Of a stretch of 64,000 nucleotides of DNA, positions 17,494-26,258 are shown piece by piece. The DNA is from Planctomycetaceae bacterium (lineage in GTDB: Bacteria; Planctomycetota; Planctomycetia; Planctomycetales; Planctomycetaceae): the NCBI GenBank assembly GCA_021732785.1, contig JAKFUG010000001.1, positions 121,055 to 185,054 of the forward strand. Reading direction: 5' to 3'. The first letter of the stretch is position 1; every line of letters starts with the position of its first letter. A program made the translations under genes and the position numbers. The notes under the pieces were generated by a model. The model did not search any database, was not told the DNA's origin, and was given only the letters and a program-made list of their open reading frames with translations.

Positions 17494-19923
17494 GTGGCAA
17501 TCGACCCCATTTGTGGCATGACCGTAGATGAAGCGACCGCCCGCAGCGGAGAGCGAGACGGGAAGACGTTTTTCTTTTGCAGTGAACATTGCCGCCAGAA
17601 GTTTCTCGGCGACGAATCAAATGAGAAACCGAACGCTGTCCACGATCACAAGGGCCACGATCAAAAGCCTGCTTCCGAGGGTCAGGTATCAGGAAAATAT
17701 ACCTGCCCGATGCACCCGGAAGTGCAGAGCGAAAAGCCGGGGAGTTGCCCGAAGTGCGGAATGGCCCTGGAACTCTCCCGGCCTGCGGCCCAAAAAAAGA
17801 AGGTCAACTACACTTGCCCGATGCACCCGCCGATCGAGCAAGACGGGCCGGGGAAATGCCCGATCTGCGGCATGGCTCTTGAGCCGAAGACTGTCCAGCC
17901 GGATGAGAACGAAGATGACTCCGAACTGCGCAGCATGACCTTGCGGCTTTGGGTATCAGCCGCCTTGACGGTGCCGGTTCTATTGATGTCGATGCTGCCA
18001 ATGATCGGCGTCCCTGTAGACCGATGGCTGGGCAGCACGCTTCACTTGTGGCTGCAACTCCTGCTCAGTTCGCCGGTGGTTCTGTGGGGCGGCGGGCCGT
18101 TCTTCGAGCGTGGTTTCAGGTCCATCGTCACCTGGAACCTCAATATGTTCACGCTCATCGCCATCGGCACGGGGGCAGCGTACCTTTATAGCCTCGTGGC
18201 CGTCTTGTTCCCGTCGATCATCCCTGACGCTTTTCGCCATATGGGGACGGTACACGTTTACTTTGAGGCAGCGGCGGTCATCGTCACCCTGGTCCTGCTC
18301 GGACAAGTGCTAGAACTACGAGCCAGACGCCGCACAGGAGCCGCCATCCGGGAGTTGCTGTCTCTTGCCCCGCCTACCGCCCGAATCGTGCGAGACGGCC
18401 AAGAGCGGGAAGTGCCGCTGGAAGAAGTTCACCAGGGCGACATCCTGCGGGTACGGCCCGGCGAGAAAATTCCGGTGGATGGCAAGCTCACGGACGGCAA
18501 GAGTACGGTCGATGAGGCGATGATTACTGGCGAACCGATGCCGGTTACGAAACAAAAGGATGACCCGGTGATCGGCGGGACGGTCAATCAGACCGGCTCG
18601 TTCTTGATGCTGGCCGAGAAGGTCGGCGGCGACACGGTGCTGTCCCGGATCGTCAATATGGTTGCCGACGCCCAGCGAAGCCGTGCGCCGATTCAGAAGG
18701 TCGCTGACACCGTGGCGGGATACTTCGTGCCTGCGGTCCTGGCGAGCGCCTTCATTACGTTCCTTGTGTGGGCCATTGTTCAGCCGGAGCAGCCAGCCCT
18801 CGCTTACGCCTTTGTAAACGCCGTGGCGGTGCTGATTATCGCCTGCCCGTGTGCCTTGGGCCTCGCCACACCCATGTCGATCATGGTTGGCATCGGGCGG
18901 GGAGCGAAAGAAGGCGTTCTCATCAAGAATGCCGAAGTGCTGGAAACGCTGGAGAAGGTCGATACAGTCGTGGTCGATAAGACCGGCACGCTGACGGAAG
19001 GGCGACCGAAGCTGACCGAGTGCATTCCCGCTGGCTCCGTCTCTGAAGAAGACCTGCTCCGTTTTGCAGCCAGTGTTGAGCAGAACAGCGAACATCCCTT
19101 GGCCCATGCCATCGTGGTCGGGGCCAAGGACAGGCAACTGTCAGTCCCGACTGTGGACCAGTTCAACTCCGTGACGGGCGGCGGCGTTTACGGAACTGTT
19201 GAAGGCAAGAAGATTCTCATCGGTAAGCGTGGACTGCTCGCAGACAAAAACGTGCAGAACCTCGCCGCCTTGGACAGCCGGGCCGACGAGTTGCAGAAGC
19301 AGGGTCGCACGGTGATGTTTGTCGCAGTGGATCAACAATTCGCCGGTCTGGTCGCCGTCACTGATCCGATCAAGGAATCGACCGCCGAGGCGGTGAAAAG
19401 CCTGCATGATCTGGGTTTGCGGATCATCATGCTCACTGGCGACAACGAGAAAACAGCCAAGACCGTGGCCGAGAAGTTGGGTATTGATGAGTTCCATGCC
19501 GGGGTACGCCCCGAAGACAAGCACGAACGAATCAAAGCCCTGAAAGCCGAAGGCCGCAAAGTGGCGATGGCAGGAGACGGAATCAACGACGCACCCGCCC
19601 TTGCCGAAGCCGATGTGGGTATCGCAATGGGGACCGGGACCGACGTGGCAATTGAATCGTCAGGGGTCACGCTGGTTAAAGGAGATTTGCGGGGCATTGT
19701 GAGAGCCATAAAACTCAGTCGCCACACGATGCGGAACATTCGTCAGAATCTCTTCTTCGCCCTGATCTACAATGCCCTGGGCGTGCCAATTGCGGCGGGA
19801 GTGCTTTATCCGATCTCGCATCACTTACTTCTCAATCCGATGATAGCTGCCGCTGCCATGAGCTTTAGTTCCGTTTCGGTCGTAAGCAATGCGTTGCGGC
19901 TGCGGGCGATGCGGCTGACCTGA
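17494..19923 (+). CDS. copA: P1B-type copper-transporting ATPase with YHS and two metal-binding N-terminal domains
   Basis: Heavy-metal-exporting P-type ATPase, 809 aa, inner membrane. A YHS domain (about 1-40: DPICGM, FFCSEHC) is followed by two short zinc-ribbon-like heavy-metal domains, TCPMHPEV...CPKCGM (70-90) and TCPMHPPI...CPICGM (107-127). Then come eight membrane segments with the CPC ion site (451-453), phosphorylation motif DKTGT (495-499), HP motif (SEHPL) and [10 protein letters not shown]. The last segment has [12 protein letters not shown], typical of Cu(I) exporters. GTG 17494 starts just before the YHS motif. It probably clears cytosolic copper to the periplasm, where the Csp and Cys-Cys proteins would hold it. 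Confidence 0.93.
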   Translation: MAIDPICGMTVDEATARSGERDGKTFFFCSEHCRQKFLGDESNEKPNAVHDHKGHDQKPASEGQVSGKYTCPMHPEVQSEKPGSCPKCGMALELSRPAAQKKKVNYTCPMHPPIEQDGPGKCPICGMALEPKTVQPDENEDDSELRSMTLRLWVSAALTVPVLLMSMLPMIGVPVDRWLGSTLHLWLQLLLSSPVVLWGGGPFFERGFRSIVTWNLNMFTLIAIGTGAAYLYSLVAVLFPSIIPDAFRHMGTVHVYFEAAAVIVTLVLLGQVLELRARRRTGAAIRELLSLAPPTARIVRDGQEREVPLEEVHQGDILRVRPGEKIPVDGKLTDGKSTVDEAMITGEPMPVTKQKDDPVIGGTVNQTGSFLMLAEKVGGDTVLSRIVNMVADAQRSRAPIQKVADTVAGYFVPAVLASAFITFLVWAIVQPEQPALAYAFVNAVAVLIIACPCALGLATPMSIMVGIGRGAKEGVLIKNAEVLETLEKVDTVVVDKTGTLTEGRPKLTECIPAGSVSEEDLLRFAASVEQNSEHPLAHAIVVGAKDRQLSVPTVDQFNSVTGGGVYGTVEGKKILIGKRGLLADKNVQNLAALDSRADELQKQGRTVMFVAVDQQFAGLVAVTDPIKESTAEAVKSLHDLGLRIIMLTGDNEKTAKTVAEKLGIDEFHAGVRPEDKHERIKALKAEGRKVAMAGDGINDAPALAEADVGIAMGTGTDVAIESSGVTLVKGDLRGIVRAIKLSRHTMRNIRQNLFFALIYNALGVPIAAGVLYPISHHLLLNPMIAAAAMSFSSVSVVSNALRLRAMRLT

Positions 19924-19989
19924 GCGGTCGTTGTTGTGGACGACGGGAACCGAGATCACAGGCTACCGAAGGCGATGGAGGAAGCGAAG

Positions 19990-21075
19990 ATGGCGAGTTT
20001 GTTTCAAGAGTTTCGGTTGAAGGATGTCGTTCTGCGGAACCGCATCGCCGTCTCGCCGATGTGCCAGTATTCGTCGGACAATGGTTTCCCGAACGATTGG
20101 CATTTCGTGCATCTCGGTTCCCGTGCCGTGGGTGGTGCTGGGCTGGTGATGGTCGAGGCCACGGCAGTCACGCCCGAAGGCCGAATCAGCCCCGCCGACA
20201 GCGGCATCTATCTGGATGACCATGTAGAGCCGTTCGCCCGGATCAGCCGCTTCCTCAAACAGCACGGCGCAGTCCCCGGCATCCAACTCGCCCACGCCGG
20301 TCGCAAGGGCAGTGCCAGCAAGCCGTGGGAAGGCAACTCGCACATCGAGACGGACAACGGCGGGTGGGAAATCATCGCACCCTCGGCGGTTCCCTTCGGC
20401 GGGAATCTCACGAAGGCTCCACGAGAGATGTCGTTGCAAGACATCGCACGAGTTCAGGAAGCGTTTGTCGTTGCGGCGAAACGGGCGTTGGCAGCAGGCT
20501 TCGAGTGGCTTGAACTTCATTTCGCCCACGGCTACCTCGCTCACGAGTTCTACTCGCCGCTCGCCAATCATCGCACCGACCAATATGGCGGCAGCTTCGA
20601 GAATCGCATTCGTTTCCTGCTGGAGACTTTTGCCGCCGTTCGCAAAGTCTGGCCGGAACGATTCCCTCTGACGGCCCGCCTGTCGGTGACAGATTGGATC
20701 GAGGGCGGCGTCACCGTCGATGATTCTGTCGAACTGGTGCGCCGGTTGAAGACTGCCGGGCTTGATCTGCTTGATGTGAGCCACGGCTCCGTCACGCCGG
20801 ACATCTCGAAGATTCCGTGGGGGCCGGGGTTCATGGTCCCCGCAGCCAGCCGCATCCGACGAGAAGCGGCAATCCCTACTGCCGTTGGCTGGCAGATTAC
20901 CGAACCGCAGCAAGCAGAAGAAGTCGTTCGAGATCGTCACGCCGATCTGGTGTTGCTGGCGAGAGAAATGCTGCGTGACCCCTACTGGCCTTATCACGCC
21001 GCCCTAGAGCTTGGCGACGAGAAGGCCCAGGATATTTTGCCAGTCCAGTACGCCCGTGCCGTCAAGAAGAGATGA
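19990..21075 (+). CDS. Old yellow enzyme family NADH:flavin oxidoreductase (YqjM-like)
   Basis: FMN-dependent ene-reductase, 361 aa, TIM barrel. YqjM-type features include VVLRNRIAVSPMCQYSS at the N terminus (active-site Cys), the LAHAGRKGS loop, ELHFAHGYLAHEFYSPLANHRTDQYGGSFENR and the C-terminal REMLRDPYWP. Members reduce activated double bonds in electrophilic or xenobiotic compounds. ATG 19990 has GGAGG upstream; an in-frame ATG at 19936 is less likely. It opens a rightward run of small redox and stress genes. Confidence 0.92.
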   Translation: MASLFQEFRLKDVVLRNRIAVSPMCQYSSDNGFPNDWHFVHLGSRAVGGAGLVMVEATAVTPEGRISPADSGIYLDDHVEPFARISRFLKQHGAVPGIQLAHAGRKGSASKPWEGNSHIETDNGGWEIIAPSAVPFGGNLTKAPREMSLQDIARVQEAFVVAAKRALAAGFEWLELHFAHGYLAHEFYSPLANHRTDQYGGSFENRIRFLLETFAAVRKVWPERFPLTARLSVTDWIEGGVTVDDSVELVRRLKTAGLDLLDVSHGSVTPDISKIPWGPGFMVPAASRIRREAAIPTAVGWQITEPQQAEEVVRDRHADLVLLAREMLRDPYWPYHAALELGDEKAQDILPVQYARAVKKR

Positions 21076-21076
21076 G

Positions 21077-21322
21077 AGACGGGGCGTCCTTGTTCACGGC
21101 CACATGCTTGTCGGAGTCTGGAAGAACCGACTCATCGCCCGCATCGATCCCGACGAGGCCGAGGCAGTGCTGCGGGAGCCGCATGTCCGGGTGTTCGACA
21201 TCACCGGCAAGGCGATGATAAATTGGGTGGCGGTCGAGCCGGAGGGCGTCGTGGACGACGACCAGTTGAACGGATGAGTCGAGAGAGCGACGAAGTTTGT
21301 GCGGACGCTGCCGAGGAAGTAA
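21077..21322 (+). pseudogene. Decayed TfoX/Sxy-domain gene with in-frame TGA
   Basis: The frame encodes VHGHMLVGVWKN, then IDPDEAEAVLREPHVRVFDITGK and WVAVEPEGVVDDDQLNG, which matches the TfoX N-terminal domain. Family members normally continue with a Trp and a helix. Here TGA (21275-21277) takes the Trp position and the same frame goes on as VERATKFVRTLPRK before TAA at 21322. The first about 30 residues of the domain are also absent, as the frame runs out of the end of the upstream gene. Both the 5' loss and the nonsense codon indicate a pseudogene. Confidence 0.8.
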
Positions 21323-21348
21323 ACGATGACATCGAAAAGGAACAAAGC

Positions 21349-21831
21349 ATGAGCAACAATCCAATCGTCAGACATCCCGGCGAAGGTCGCACCATCGGCG
21401 TCGTGGGAGACGTATACCGCTTCTTGGCGACTGGCGAGGATACGAACGGCAAGTACGCCATGTGGGAAGCGATTGTGCCTCCGGGCGGCGGGCCACCGCC
21501 TCACATTCACAGCCGGGAAGAAGAATCCTTTTACATCCTCGAAGGCGAAATTACATTTCTGATCAACGACCAGCAGCTTGTAGCGAAGGCAGGAATGTTC
21601 GCCAACATGCCGGTTGGCTGCTTGCACTCCTTCAAGAACGATTCTGGCAAACCGGCGAAGATGCTGATCTCGGTCGCTCCCGCTGGTTTGGAACAGATGT
21701 TCTTTGAGGTGGGCCAGCCGGTCGAACCCGGTGCAACTGCTGCCCCGTTGCCAACAAAAGCGGACATCGAAAAACTGCTTACGGTTGCCCCACGCTACGG
21801 CGTGGAGATCAAAGTGCCGCATCATGACTGA
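21349..21831 (+). CDS. Cupin-domain protein
   Basis: Single-domain cupin, 160 aa. The metal-binding motif 1 is PPPHIHSREEESFYILEGEITF (two His and a Glu) and motif 2 ends in the histidine of PVGCLHSFKND. The C-terminal extension has a Pro/Ala-rich linker and a helix. Such stand-alone cupins include dioxygenases and quercetinase-like enzymes, but the substrate is unknown. ATG 21349 was chosen because everything upstream belongs to the decayed TfoX gene. Confidence 0.85.
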   Translation: MSNNPIVRHPGEGRTIGVVGDVYRFLATGEDTNGKYAMWEAIVPPGGGPPPHIHSREEESFYILEGEITFLINDQQLVAKAGMFANMPVGCLHSFKNDSGKPAKMLISVAPAGLEQMFFEVGQPVEPGATAAPLPTKADIEKLLTVAPRYGVEIKVPHHD

Positions 21832-21854
21832 GGACAAGCGGAGGAATTGACCGG

Positions 21855-22205
21855 ATGAGCGAAACGAGCAGTACGGCCAATCTCGAAGACTTCCAGAAAC
21901 TTGACATTCGGGTGGGCCGGGTGATAGACGTGCAGCCGTTTCCTGAAGGTCGGTACTCGACGCATATCCTGATGATCGACCTTGGAACGGAACTCGGTAT
22001 CAAGAAGTCCCTGGCGAAACTCACCCCGAACTACGAGGGGAATGAGGTCGTCGGACGGCTGGTGCTTTGTGTGGTGAACTTTCCACCTCGGCAGATCGGC
22101 AAACACCAGTCCGAAGTCTTGACACTCGGCGTGCCAGACGAAAACGGCAACGTCGTGCTGTTGCGTCCCGACGCCGATGTTCTCCTGGGCGGGAGGCTTT
22201 ACTAA
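21855..22205 (+). CDS. CsaA-like tRNA-binding-domain protein
   Basis: Protein of 116 aa that is one OB-fold of the EMAP-II/CsaA type: FQKLDIRVGRVIDVQPFPEGRYSTHILMIDLG, then NFPPRQIGKHQSEVLTLGVPDENGNVVLLRPD. Family members bind tRNA and some act as export-related chaperones. Here the N terminus carries a short polar extension. The stop overlaps the next start (TAATG), so the two genes are coupled. Confidence 0.88.
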   Translation: MSETSSTANLEDFQKLDIRVGRVIDVQPFPEGRYSTHILMIDLGTELGIKKSLAKLTPNYEGNEVVGRLVLCVVNFPPRQIGKHQSEVLTLGVPDENGNVVLLRPDADVLLGGRLY

Positions 22206-23497
22206 TGCGAACCATGACCTTGATCTTGCCGTTACTCCTCGCTTGTCAGTTCGGATTGGCACAGGACACTCCCAAGTTGGAACGGGCCACTCAGGAGAAA
22301 CTCCGAGGAATTGCCGTAGACCTCGCTGCCGCTCAGAAGTCAGAAGATGAGGCCGAGGTTAAGCGACTTGCAAAGAAGGCCATCGAAGTGCTTGGCGACC
22401 AAGCTGGAATACCAGAGATTGCCGACCAGTTTCGTGAAGTTCCGAAGAACGCCAAGCCTCTGTCCCCGCAGGAACTTCGCACGGCCTTCGACCCGTACAT
22501 CGAATTTATCGAGAAGCAGAAATGGTGGAAGGTCGGCCTCGATCCGGCCAAGACGAATCACCTGCCACGAGAGTTGGCAACGATCATCGAAGGATGCTTG
22601 GCGGCAAGGTCTGTGAACGAAGCCAACGCCGAGCGACTGCTCAAGATCGCCAAGGATGCCGGGGACTTTCTGGTTTGGTCACAAGACCAAGCCGAAACCG
22701 GCGTGATTCCGTTTCCTGCGGTACGGAATGGCAAAGGCCGTCCCTTCGAGGTCGCCGAGCGATTCATGCGGCAGGCCGAGAAGGAAGGCAAACTCGATCA
22801 GGTCGTCAAGAATGGCTGGGCGGTCGAGGACTTCAGCGACGGTGGACTTCAATTCGACAACGGATTGGCCGGTGTTGCTCTGGTCCAATTGTTCGATTCG
22901 ACCAAGGATGACAAGTACAAGAAGGCAGCGATCCGAGCCGCAGATTGGGCCATCACACGTCCGGTCGTGACTAATTGGAATTACAACAGCTTCAGTGTGT
23001 TCCTGCTGGCTGAGGTCTATCGCATCACGGGCGACAAGAAGTACCTTGAATCCGCAAAGAAGAAGACCCGCCTCGGTATTCTTCCGGGGCAACTCACCGA
23101 AGGACCACGCAAGGGGCGTTGGGCCGACGCCCACAACGCACGGCCACCGTACCACTACATCATGGTTCGAGGATTGGCGGCACTGGCGGCGGTCATGCCG
23201 AAAGTCGACGCTGATTTACCCGCAGTAGTGGAATCGTTGCGGCTGGCTCTCTCGGCTCGCAACCCGGACTTTGAGAAGGGCATCTTCAATGCGGATTCCT
23301 CGGTGGAAGCCCTGATACGGGTGAAGATGTTACCGCCGCATGTTGCCGAGAAACTGGCCGACTGCAAAACAAAAGAGGCTTTTGAAACCCTCGAAGTCTA
23401 TGCGGCTGAAGGATTCCGGGCGAGGAAAACTCCGCTTGGTCCCGGTGCTTGGGGGCAATTGCTGGCCTACCGAAAGAGTCATCAGGACGGTGAATGA
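22205..23497 (+). CDS. Exported protein, possible alpha/alpha-toroid
   Basis: Protein of 430 aa with a Sec signal (MRTMTLILPLLLACQFGLAQ, 1-20). The central and C-terminal part is helical with repeated alpha-hairpin patterns (SDGGLQFDNGLAGVALVQLFDST, AAIRAADWAITRP, FSVFLLAEVYRITGDKKYLESAKKK), as in six-hairpin glycosidase-like folds. No catalytic motif is assigned. The start overlaps the upstream CsaA-like stop, although one protein is exported and the other cytosolic. A strong regulated promoter for tetR lies just downstream. Confidence 0.65.
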   Translation: MRTMTLILPLLLACQFGLAQDTPKLERATQEKLRGIAVDLAAAQKSEDEAEVKRLAKKAIEVLGDQAGIPEIADQFREVPKNAKPLSPQELRTAFDPYIEFIEKQKWWKVGLDPAKTNHLPRELATIIEGCLAARSVNEANAERLLKIAKDAGDFLVWSQDQAETGVIPFPAVRNGKGRPFEVAERFMRQAEKEGKLDQVVKNGWAVEDFSDGGLQFDNGLAGVALVQLFDSTKDDKYKKAAIRAADWAITRPVVTNWNYNSFSVFLLAEVYRITGDKKYLESAKKKTRLGILPGQLTEGPRKGRWADAHNARPPYHYIMVRGLAALAAVMPKVDADLPAVVESLRLALSARNPDFEKGIFNADSSVEALIRVKMLPPHVAEKLADCKTKEAFETLEVYAAEGFRARKTPLGPGAWGQLLAYRKSHQDGE

Positions 23498-23528
23498 CGA
23501 TCAATCTCGAAAAAAGCCTGCCGCCCCC

Positions 23529-23562
23529 TTGACTAGAACAGACAGGTCTGTATACTTCGGGC
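23529..23562 (+). promoter_or_regulatory. tetR promoter with 14-nt palindromic operator
   Basis: TTGACT (23529-23534) and TATACT (23551-23556), 16 nt apart, form a near-consensus sigma-70 promoter. The perfect palindrome ACAGACAGGTCTGT (23538-23551) fills the spacer and touches the -10 box, ideal for repression. The ATG of tetR starts 6 nt after the -10 box, so the transcript is probably leaderless. Confidence 0.8.
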
Positions 23563-24144
23563 ATGGAACGGACGAAAGCTACTTCTGAAGCCCGCCAGCG
23601 AATCCTCGAAACTGCCGACCGGCTGTTTTATCAGGACGGTATTCGGGCCGTGGGAATTGATCGGATCATCGCTGAGGCGGCAGTCGCCAAGATGAGCCTT
23701 TACAAGCACTTCGCATCGAAGGACGACCTGATCCTGGCCGTCTTGAAGTATCGGGAAGAGAAAATTCTGGAGTTCTTTGGGACGGCTATGGAGCGATACG
23801 GCAAGCGAACGAAAGACAAACTGCGGGCCTTTTTCGCTGCCCTCAAGGACTGGTTCGAGAGTCCAGGCTTCCGGGGCTGTGCATTCCAAAACGCCGCCGT
23901 GGAACTGGCCGACCCCAAACATGCAGGGACGCAGTTCGTGAAGGATCACAAGCGCCGGTTCCAGGAGTTTCTGGCCGGTTTGGTCGAGGAATCGCTCGGC
24001 AAAGGGGCGGCGAAGGTCGCACCCGCCGTGGGATTGCTCGTAGAAGGGGCCATTGTGACGGCGGTGATTCAGGGATCGCCGGATGCCGTGGATGTGGCCC
24101 GTGACACTGCCTTGAAATTGGTGGCCGAAGCGAAGGGCGTGTAA
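23563..24144 (+). CDS. TetR-family transcriptional regulator
   Basis: Protein of 193 aa with a standard TetR N-terminal helix-turn-helix: ARQRILETADRLFYQDGIRAVGIDRIIAEAAVAKMSLYKHFASKDDLILAVL (about 10-60). The C-terminal ligand domain is of the common type (FRGCAFQNAAVELADP). It almost certainly represses itself and the AhpD-like gene downstream, because the same 14-nt operator stands at both promoters. The inducer is unknown; neighbours suggest an electrophile or oxidant. Confidence 0.92.
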   Translation: MERTKATSEARQRILETADRLFYQDGIRAVGIDRIIAEAAVAKMSLYKHFASKDDLILAVLKYREEKILEFFGTAMERYGKRTKDKLRAFFAALKDWFESPGFRGCAFQNAAVELADPKHAGTQFVKDHKRRFQEFLAGLVEESLGKGAAKVAPAVGLLVEGAIVTAVIQGSPDAVDVARDTALKLVAEAKGV

Positions 24145-24167
24145 CCCTTCTCTTTTTTTGGCATCGA

Positions 24168-24190
24168 ACAGACAGACCTGTCTGTATTGT
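24168..24190 (+). promoter_or_regulatory. Second copy of the TetR operator with -10 box
   Basis: ACAGACCTGTCTGT (24172-24185) is exactly the reverse complement of the operator at 23538. A longer imperfect dyad starts at 24168. TATTGT (24185-24190) begins on the last base of the operator, the same register as in the tetR promoter. No -35 box matches at normal spacing. It would control the gene at 24276. Confidence 0.75.
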
Positions 24191-24275
24191 CCGTGAAAGT
24201 TGGAAGGCTGCGAACTGAAGAGACGAGCTACTTCGGCACGTCGGTTCACAGCCAGTTCTGGAAAATGAAAGAGAA

Positions 24276-24848
24276 ATGACCATGCAACGTATCCATTCCG
24301 TCGAACCGAAGACCGCTCAAGGCCGCACCAAGGAACTGCTCGACACCGTGCAGCAAGCCTTCGGCGTCATTCCCAACACCGCCAAAGTAATGGCGAACTC
24401 GCCCGCCGTTCTTGACAGCTTCCTCGCCTTCAGCACGGCAATGGGTGGTGCCAAGATCGGCACGAAGCTGCACAACCAAGTAAAACTGAACACCAGCGAA
24501 ACGAACTCCTGCGTCTACTGCACGTCGATCCTGAGTGTAGTGGCACCTTCGGCGGGACTGTCTGCCGACGACATTCTCGCAGGTCGCACAGGCAACTCCG
24601 AAGACCGCCGCACCAAGGCGGCTTTGGCGTTCGCCAACGACGTACTGGAAAGCCGGGGCAAGGTCGGCAATCAGCAACTCGCCTCGGTGCGGGATGCTGG
24701 GTTTGGCGATGCCGAAGTCGTGGAGATCGTCGCCAGCGTGGTGCTGGGCTGCTTCACAAACTTTCTCAACAACATGGCCGACACGGAACTCGACTTTCAG
24801 AAGGCCGAGCCGGTCGAAGCCTGCTCGGTTGGCGGCGGCTGCAAGTAG
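24276..24848 (+). CDS. Carboxymuconolactone decarboxylase/AhpD-like protein
   Basis: All-helical protein of 190 aa of the AhpD/CMD family. The redox pair CVYC lies in TNSCVYCTSILSVVA; the His four positions after the second Cys in AhpD peroxidases is absent here. The C terminus is CSVGGGCK, an added Cys pair. It may be a thiol peroxidase variant or a non-peroxidase member. An alternative start is ATG 24282. A TetR operator precedes it, and a PPOX-family gene follows after a hairpin. Confidence 0.85.
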   Translation: MTMQRIHSVEPKTAQGRTKELLDTVQQAFGVIPNTAKVMANSPAVLDSFLAFSTAMGGAKIGTKLHNQVKLNTSETNSCVYCTSILSVVAPSAGLSADDILAGRTGNSEDRRTKAALAFANDVLESRGKVGNQQLASVRDAGFGDAEVVEIVASVVLGCFTNFLNNMADTELDFQKAEPVEACSVGGGCK

Positions 24849-24868
24849 TAACAAGAGTCAGCGTCTAT

Positions 24869-24899
24869 CAGGGGCCAGCGGAATTCTCGCTGGCCCCTG
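24869..24899 (+). other. Intercistronic 12-bp hairpin
   Basis: CAGGGGCCAGCG (24869-24880) pairs perfectly with CGCTGGCCCCTG (24888-24899) around a 7-nt loop. There is no T-tract, so it may be a weak terminator, an mRNA stabiliser or a processing site between the AhpD-like and PPOX genes. Confidence 0.6.
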
Positions 24900-24922
24900 G
24901 AACGAGAAAGCAGGAGCCAGCC

Positions 24923-25543
24923 ATGAGACAGTTTCCCAGCGACGTTGCCTTCACCCCCGCCGTGAAAGGCATCCAGCAGGCCAAGGGATCACGGGCCAGC
25001 TACGCCAGGGTCGAACAAGGCCGGGGCTGGCAAACTCATGTGACGCCGGACCTCGCTGGGTTTCTGTCGGGGTTGGATATGTTCTACCTCGGCACGGCAA
25101 ACGCCGAAGGTCAACCGTATATCCAGTACCGTGGCGGCAGTCCTGGCTTCTTGAAAGTGTTGGACGAGAAGACGCTCGCCTTCGCCGACTTTGGCGGCAA
25201 CCGTCAATACATCACGCTGGGCAACCTCTCCGAAAACCCGAAGACGTTCATCTTCTTGATGGACTACGCCAACTCTCAGCGGGTCAAGTTGTGGGGAACG
25301 GCCAGGGTTGTTGAGGACGACGCCGAACTGCTCAACCAACTCCGTGACCCTGACTATCCGGGCAAGGTCGAACGGGCCATCGTCTTCACCGTCGAAGCCT
25401 GGGACATCAACTGCCCCCAGCATATTCACAAGCGATTTCCTCAGCGGCAGATCACGCCGCTGATCGAAGAACTACAAGGCCGTATCGCCGACCTGGAAGC
25501 ACAACTCGCCGAAGCGCTCGCCAAAAGCGGCTCGGCATCGTGA
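24923..25543 (+). CDS. Pyridoxamine 5'-phosphate oxidase-family flavoprotein
   Basis: Protein of 206 aa with the split-barrel FMN-binding fold: FYLGTANAEGQPYIQYRGG (about 54-72), then LAFADFGGNRQYITLGNLSENPKTFIFLMDYANSQRVKLWGTARVVED. The C-terminal about 35 residues are a predicted coiled coil (EELQGRIADLEAQLAEALAK). Members reduce or bind flavin and haem-like substrates. GGAGCCAGCC precedes ATG 24923. Probably in the TetR-controlled unit. Confidence 0.88.
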   Translation: MRQFPSDVAFTPAVKGIQQAKGSRASYARVEQGRGWQTHVTPDLAGFLSGLDMFYLGTANAEGQPYIQYRGGSPGFLKVLDEKTLAFADFGGNRQYITLGNLSENPKTFIFLMDYANSQRVKLWGTARVVEDDAELLNQLRDPDYPGKVERAIVFTVEAWDINCPQHIHKRFPQRQITPLIEELQGRIADLEAQLAEALAKSGSAS

Positions 25544-25625
25544 CCGACTTACCAACCTACTTCGTTCGACTGGTCGCCGAGGGACGACCGGATCAACTAC
25601 GACTTCCCTCGCAAGGAGAACGAGC

Positions 25626-25718
25626 ATGTTTCGACCCATTGCTCTAACCACCTTCGCTCAATCTCAATCAAGTCCCCGCTCGATCAAGAATAATCCCCGT
25701 CTTCCGAAAGAAGAGTGA
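25626..25718 (+). CDS. Possible 30-aa peptide
   Basis: A 31-codon frame beginning MFRPIALTTFA with an excellent AAGGAGAAC Shine-Dalgarno 7 nt upstream. No family is recognised and there is no conservation evidence. It lies between the PPOX and YHS genes and could also be the scar of a lost gene. Confidence 0.25.
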   Translation: MFRPIALTTFAQSQSSPRSIKNNPRLPKEE

Positions 25719-25808
25719 CGCCAGGGGTAAGGAAACGAATTGTGGTGGCGTCCAAGATGGTGTGGAGAGACAAGATTATCTGACCAAACCCCTGAACTGG
25801 AGAGAATC

Positions 25809-26192
25809 GTGACGACGACGACAATCGACGCAACCATCGGTGGGTACAGCCCGGTATCGTATTTCGAGAAGGGCCAAGCCGAGCAGGGCAATCCTGAATT
25901 CCATGCCGAACACGAAGGAAACTTCTACTTCTTCACGTCGGCTGCTCAAGTGGCGACCTTCCAAGCGAACCCCGACAAGTTCGCCCCGGCATTCGGAGGT
26001 CAGTGTGCCTACGGCCACGCCGTGGAAAAAGAGTTTCCGGTCGATCCGACCAACTTCAAGATCGAAGACGGCAAGTTGTTGCTGTTTCTGAAGAACGCCG
26101 AAGTCGATGCGAAAGTCTTGTGGGAAAAGGAAGGCAGCGGGGCCTGCATGGTCAAAGCCAATCGGAACTGGAACAAGGCCAATCAGGGCTAA
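25809..26192 (+). CDS. YHS-domain protein
   Basis: Protein of 127 aa from GTG 25809, which has GGAGAG just upstream. It has the YHS-type layout YSPVSYFEKGQAEQG, FYFFTSAAQVATFQANPDKFAPAFGGQCAYG. YHS domains are thought to bind metals; this stand-alone form is common in proteobacterial and planctomycete secreted or redox loci. No signal peptide is visible in this reading. It is followed by an inverted repeat around 26203-26236. Confidence 0.85.
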   Translation: MTTTTIDATIGGYSPVSYFEKGQAEQGNPEFHAEHEGNFYFFTSAAQVATFQANPDKFAPAFGGQCAYGHAVEKEFPVDPTNFKIEDGKLLLFLKNAEVDAKVLWEKEGSGACMVKANRNWNKANQG

Positions 26193-26258
26193 GAAGTCGA
26201 TCTTCCTGGCCTAGTGTCAAGCAACTCGGCCAGGATAGGTACATGAGGCATCACGGCA

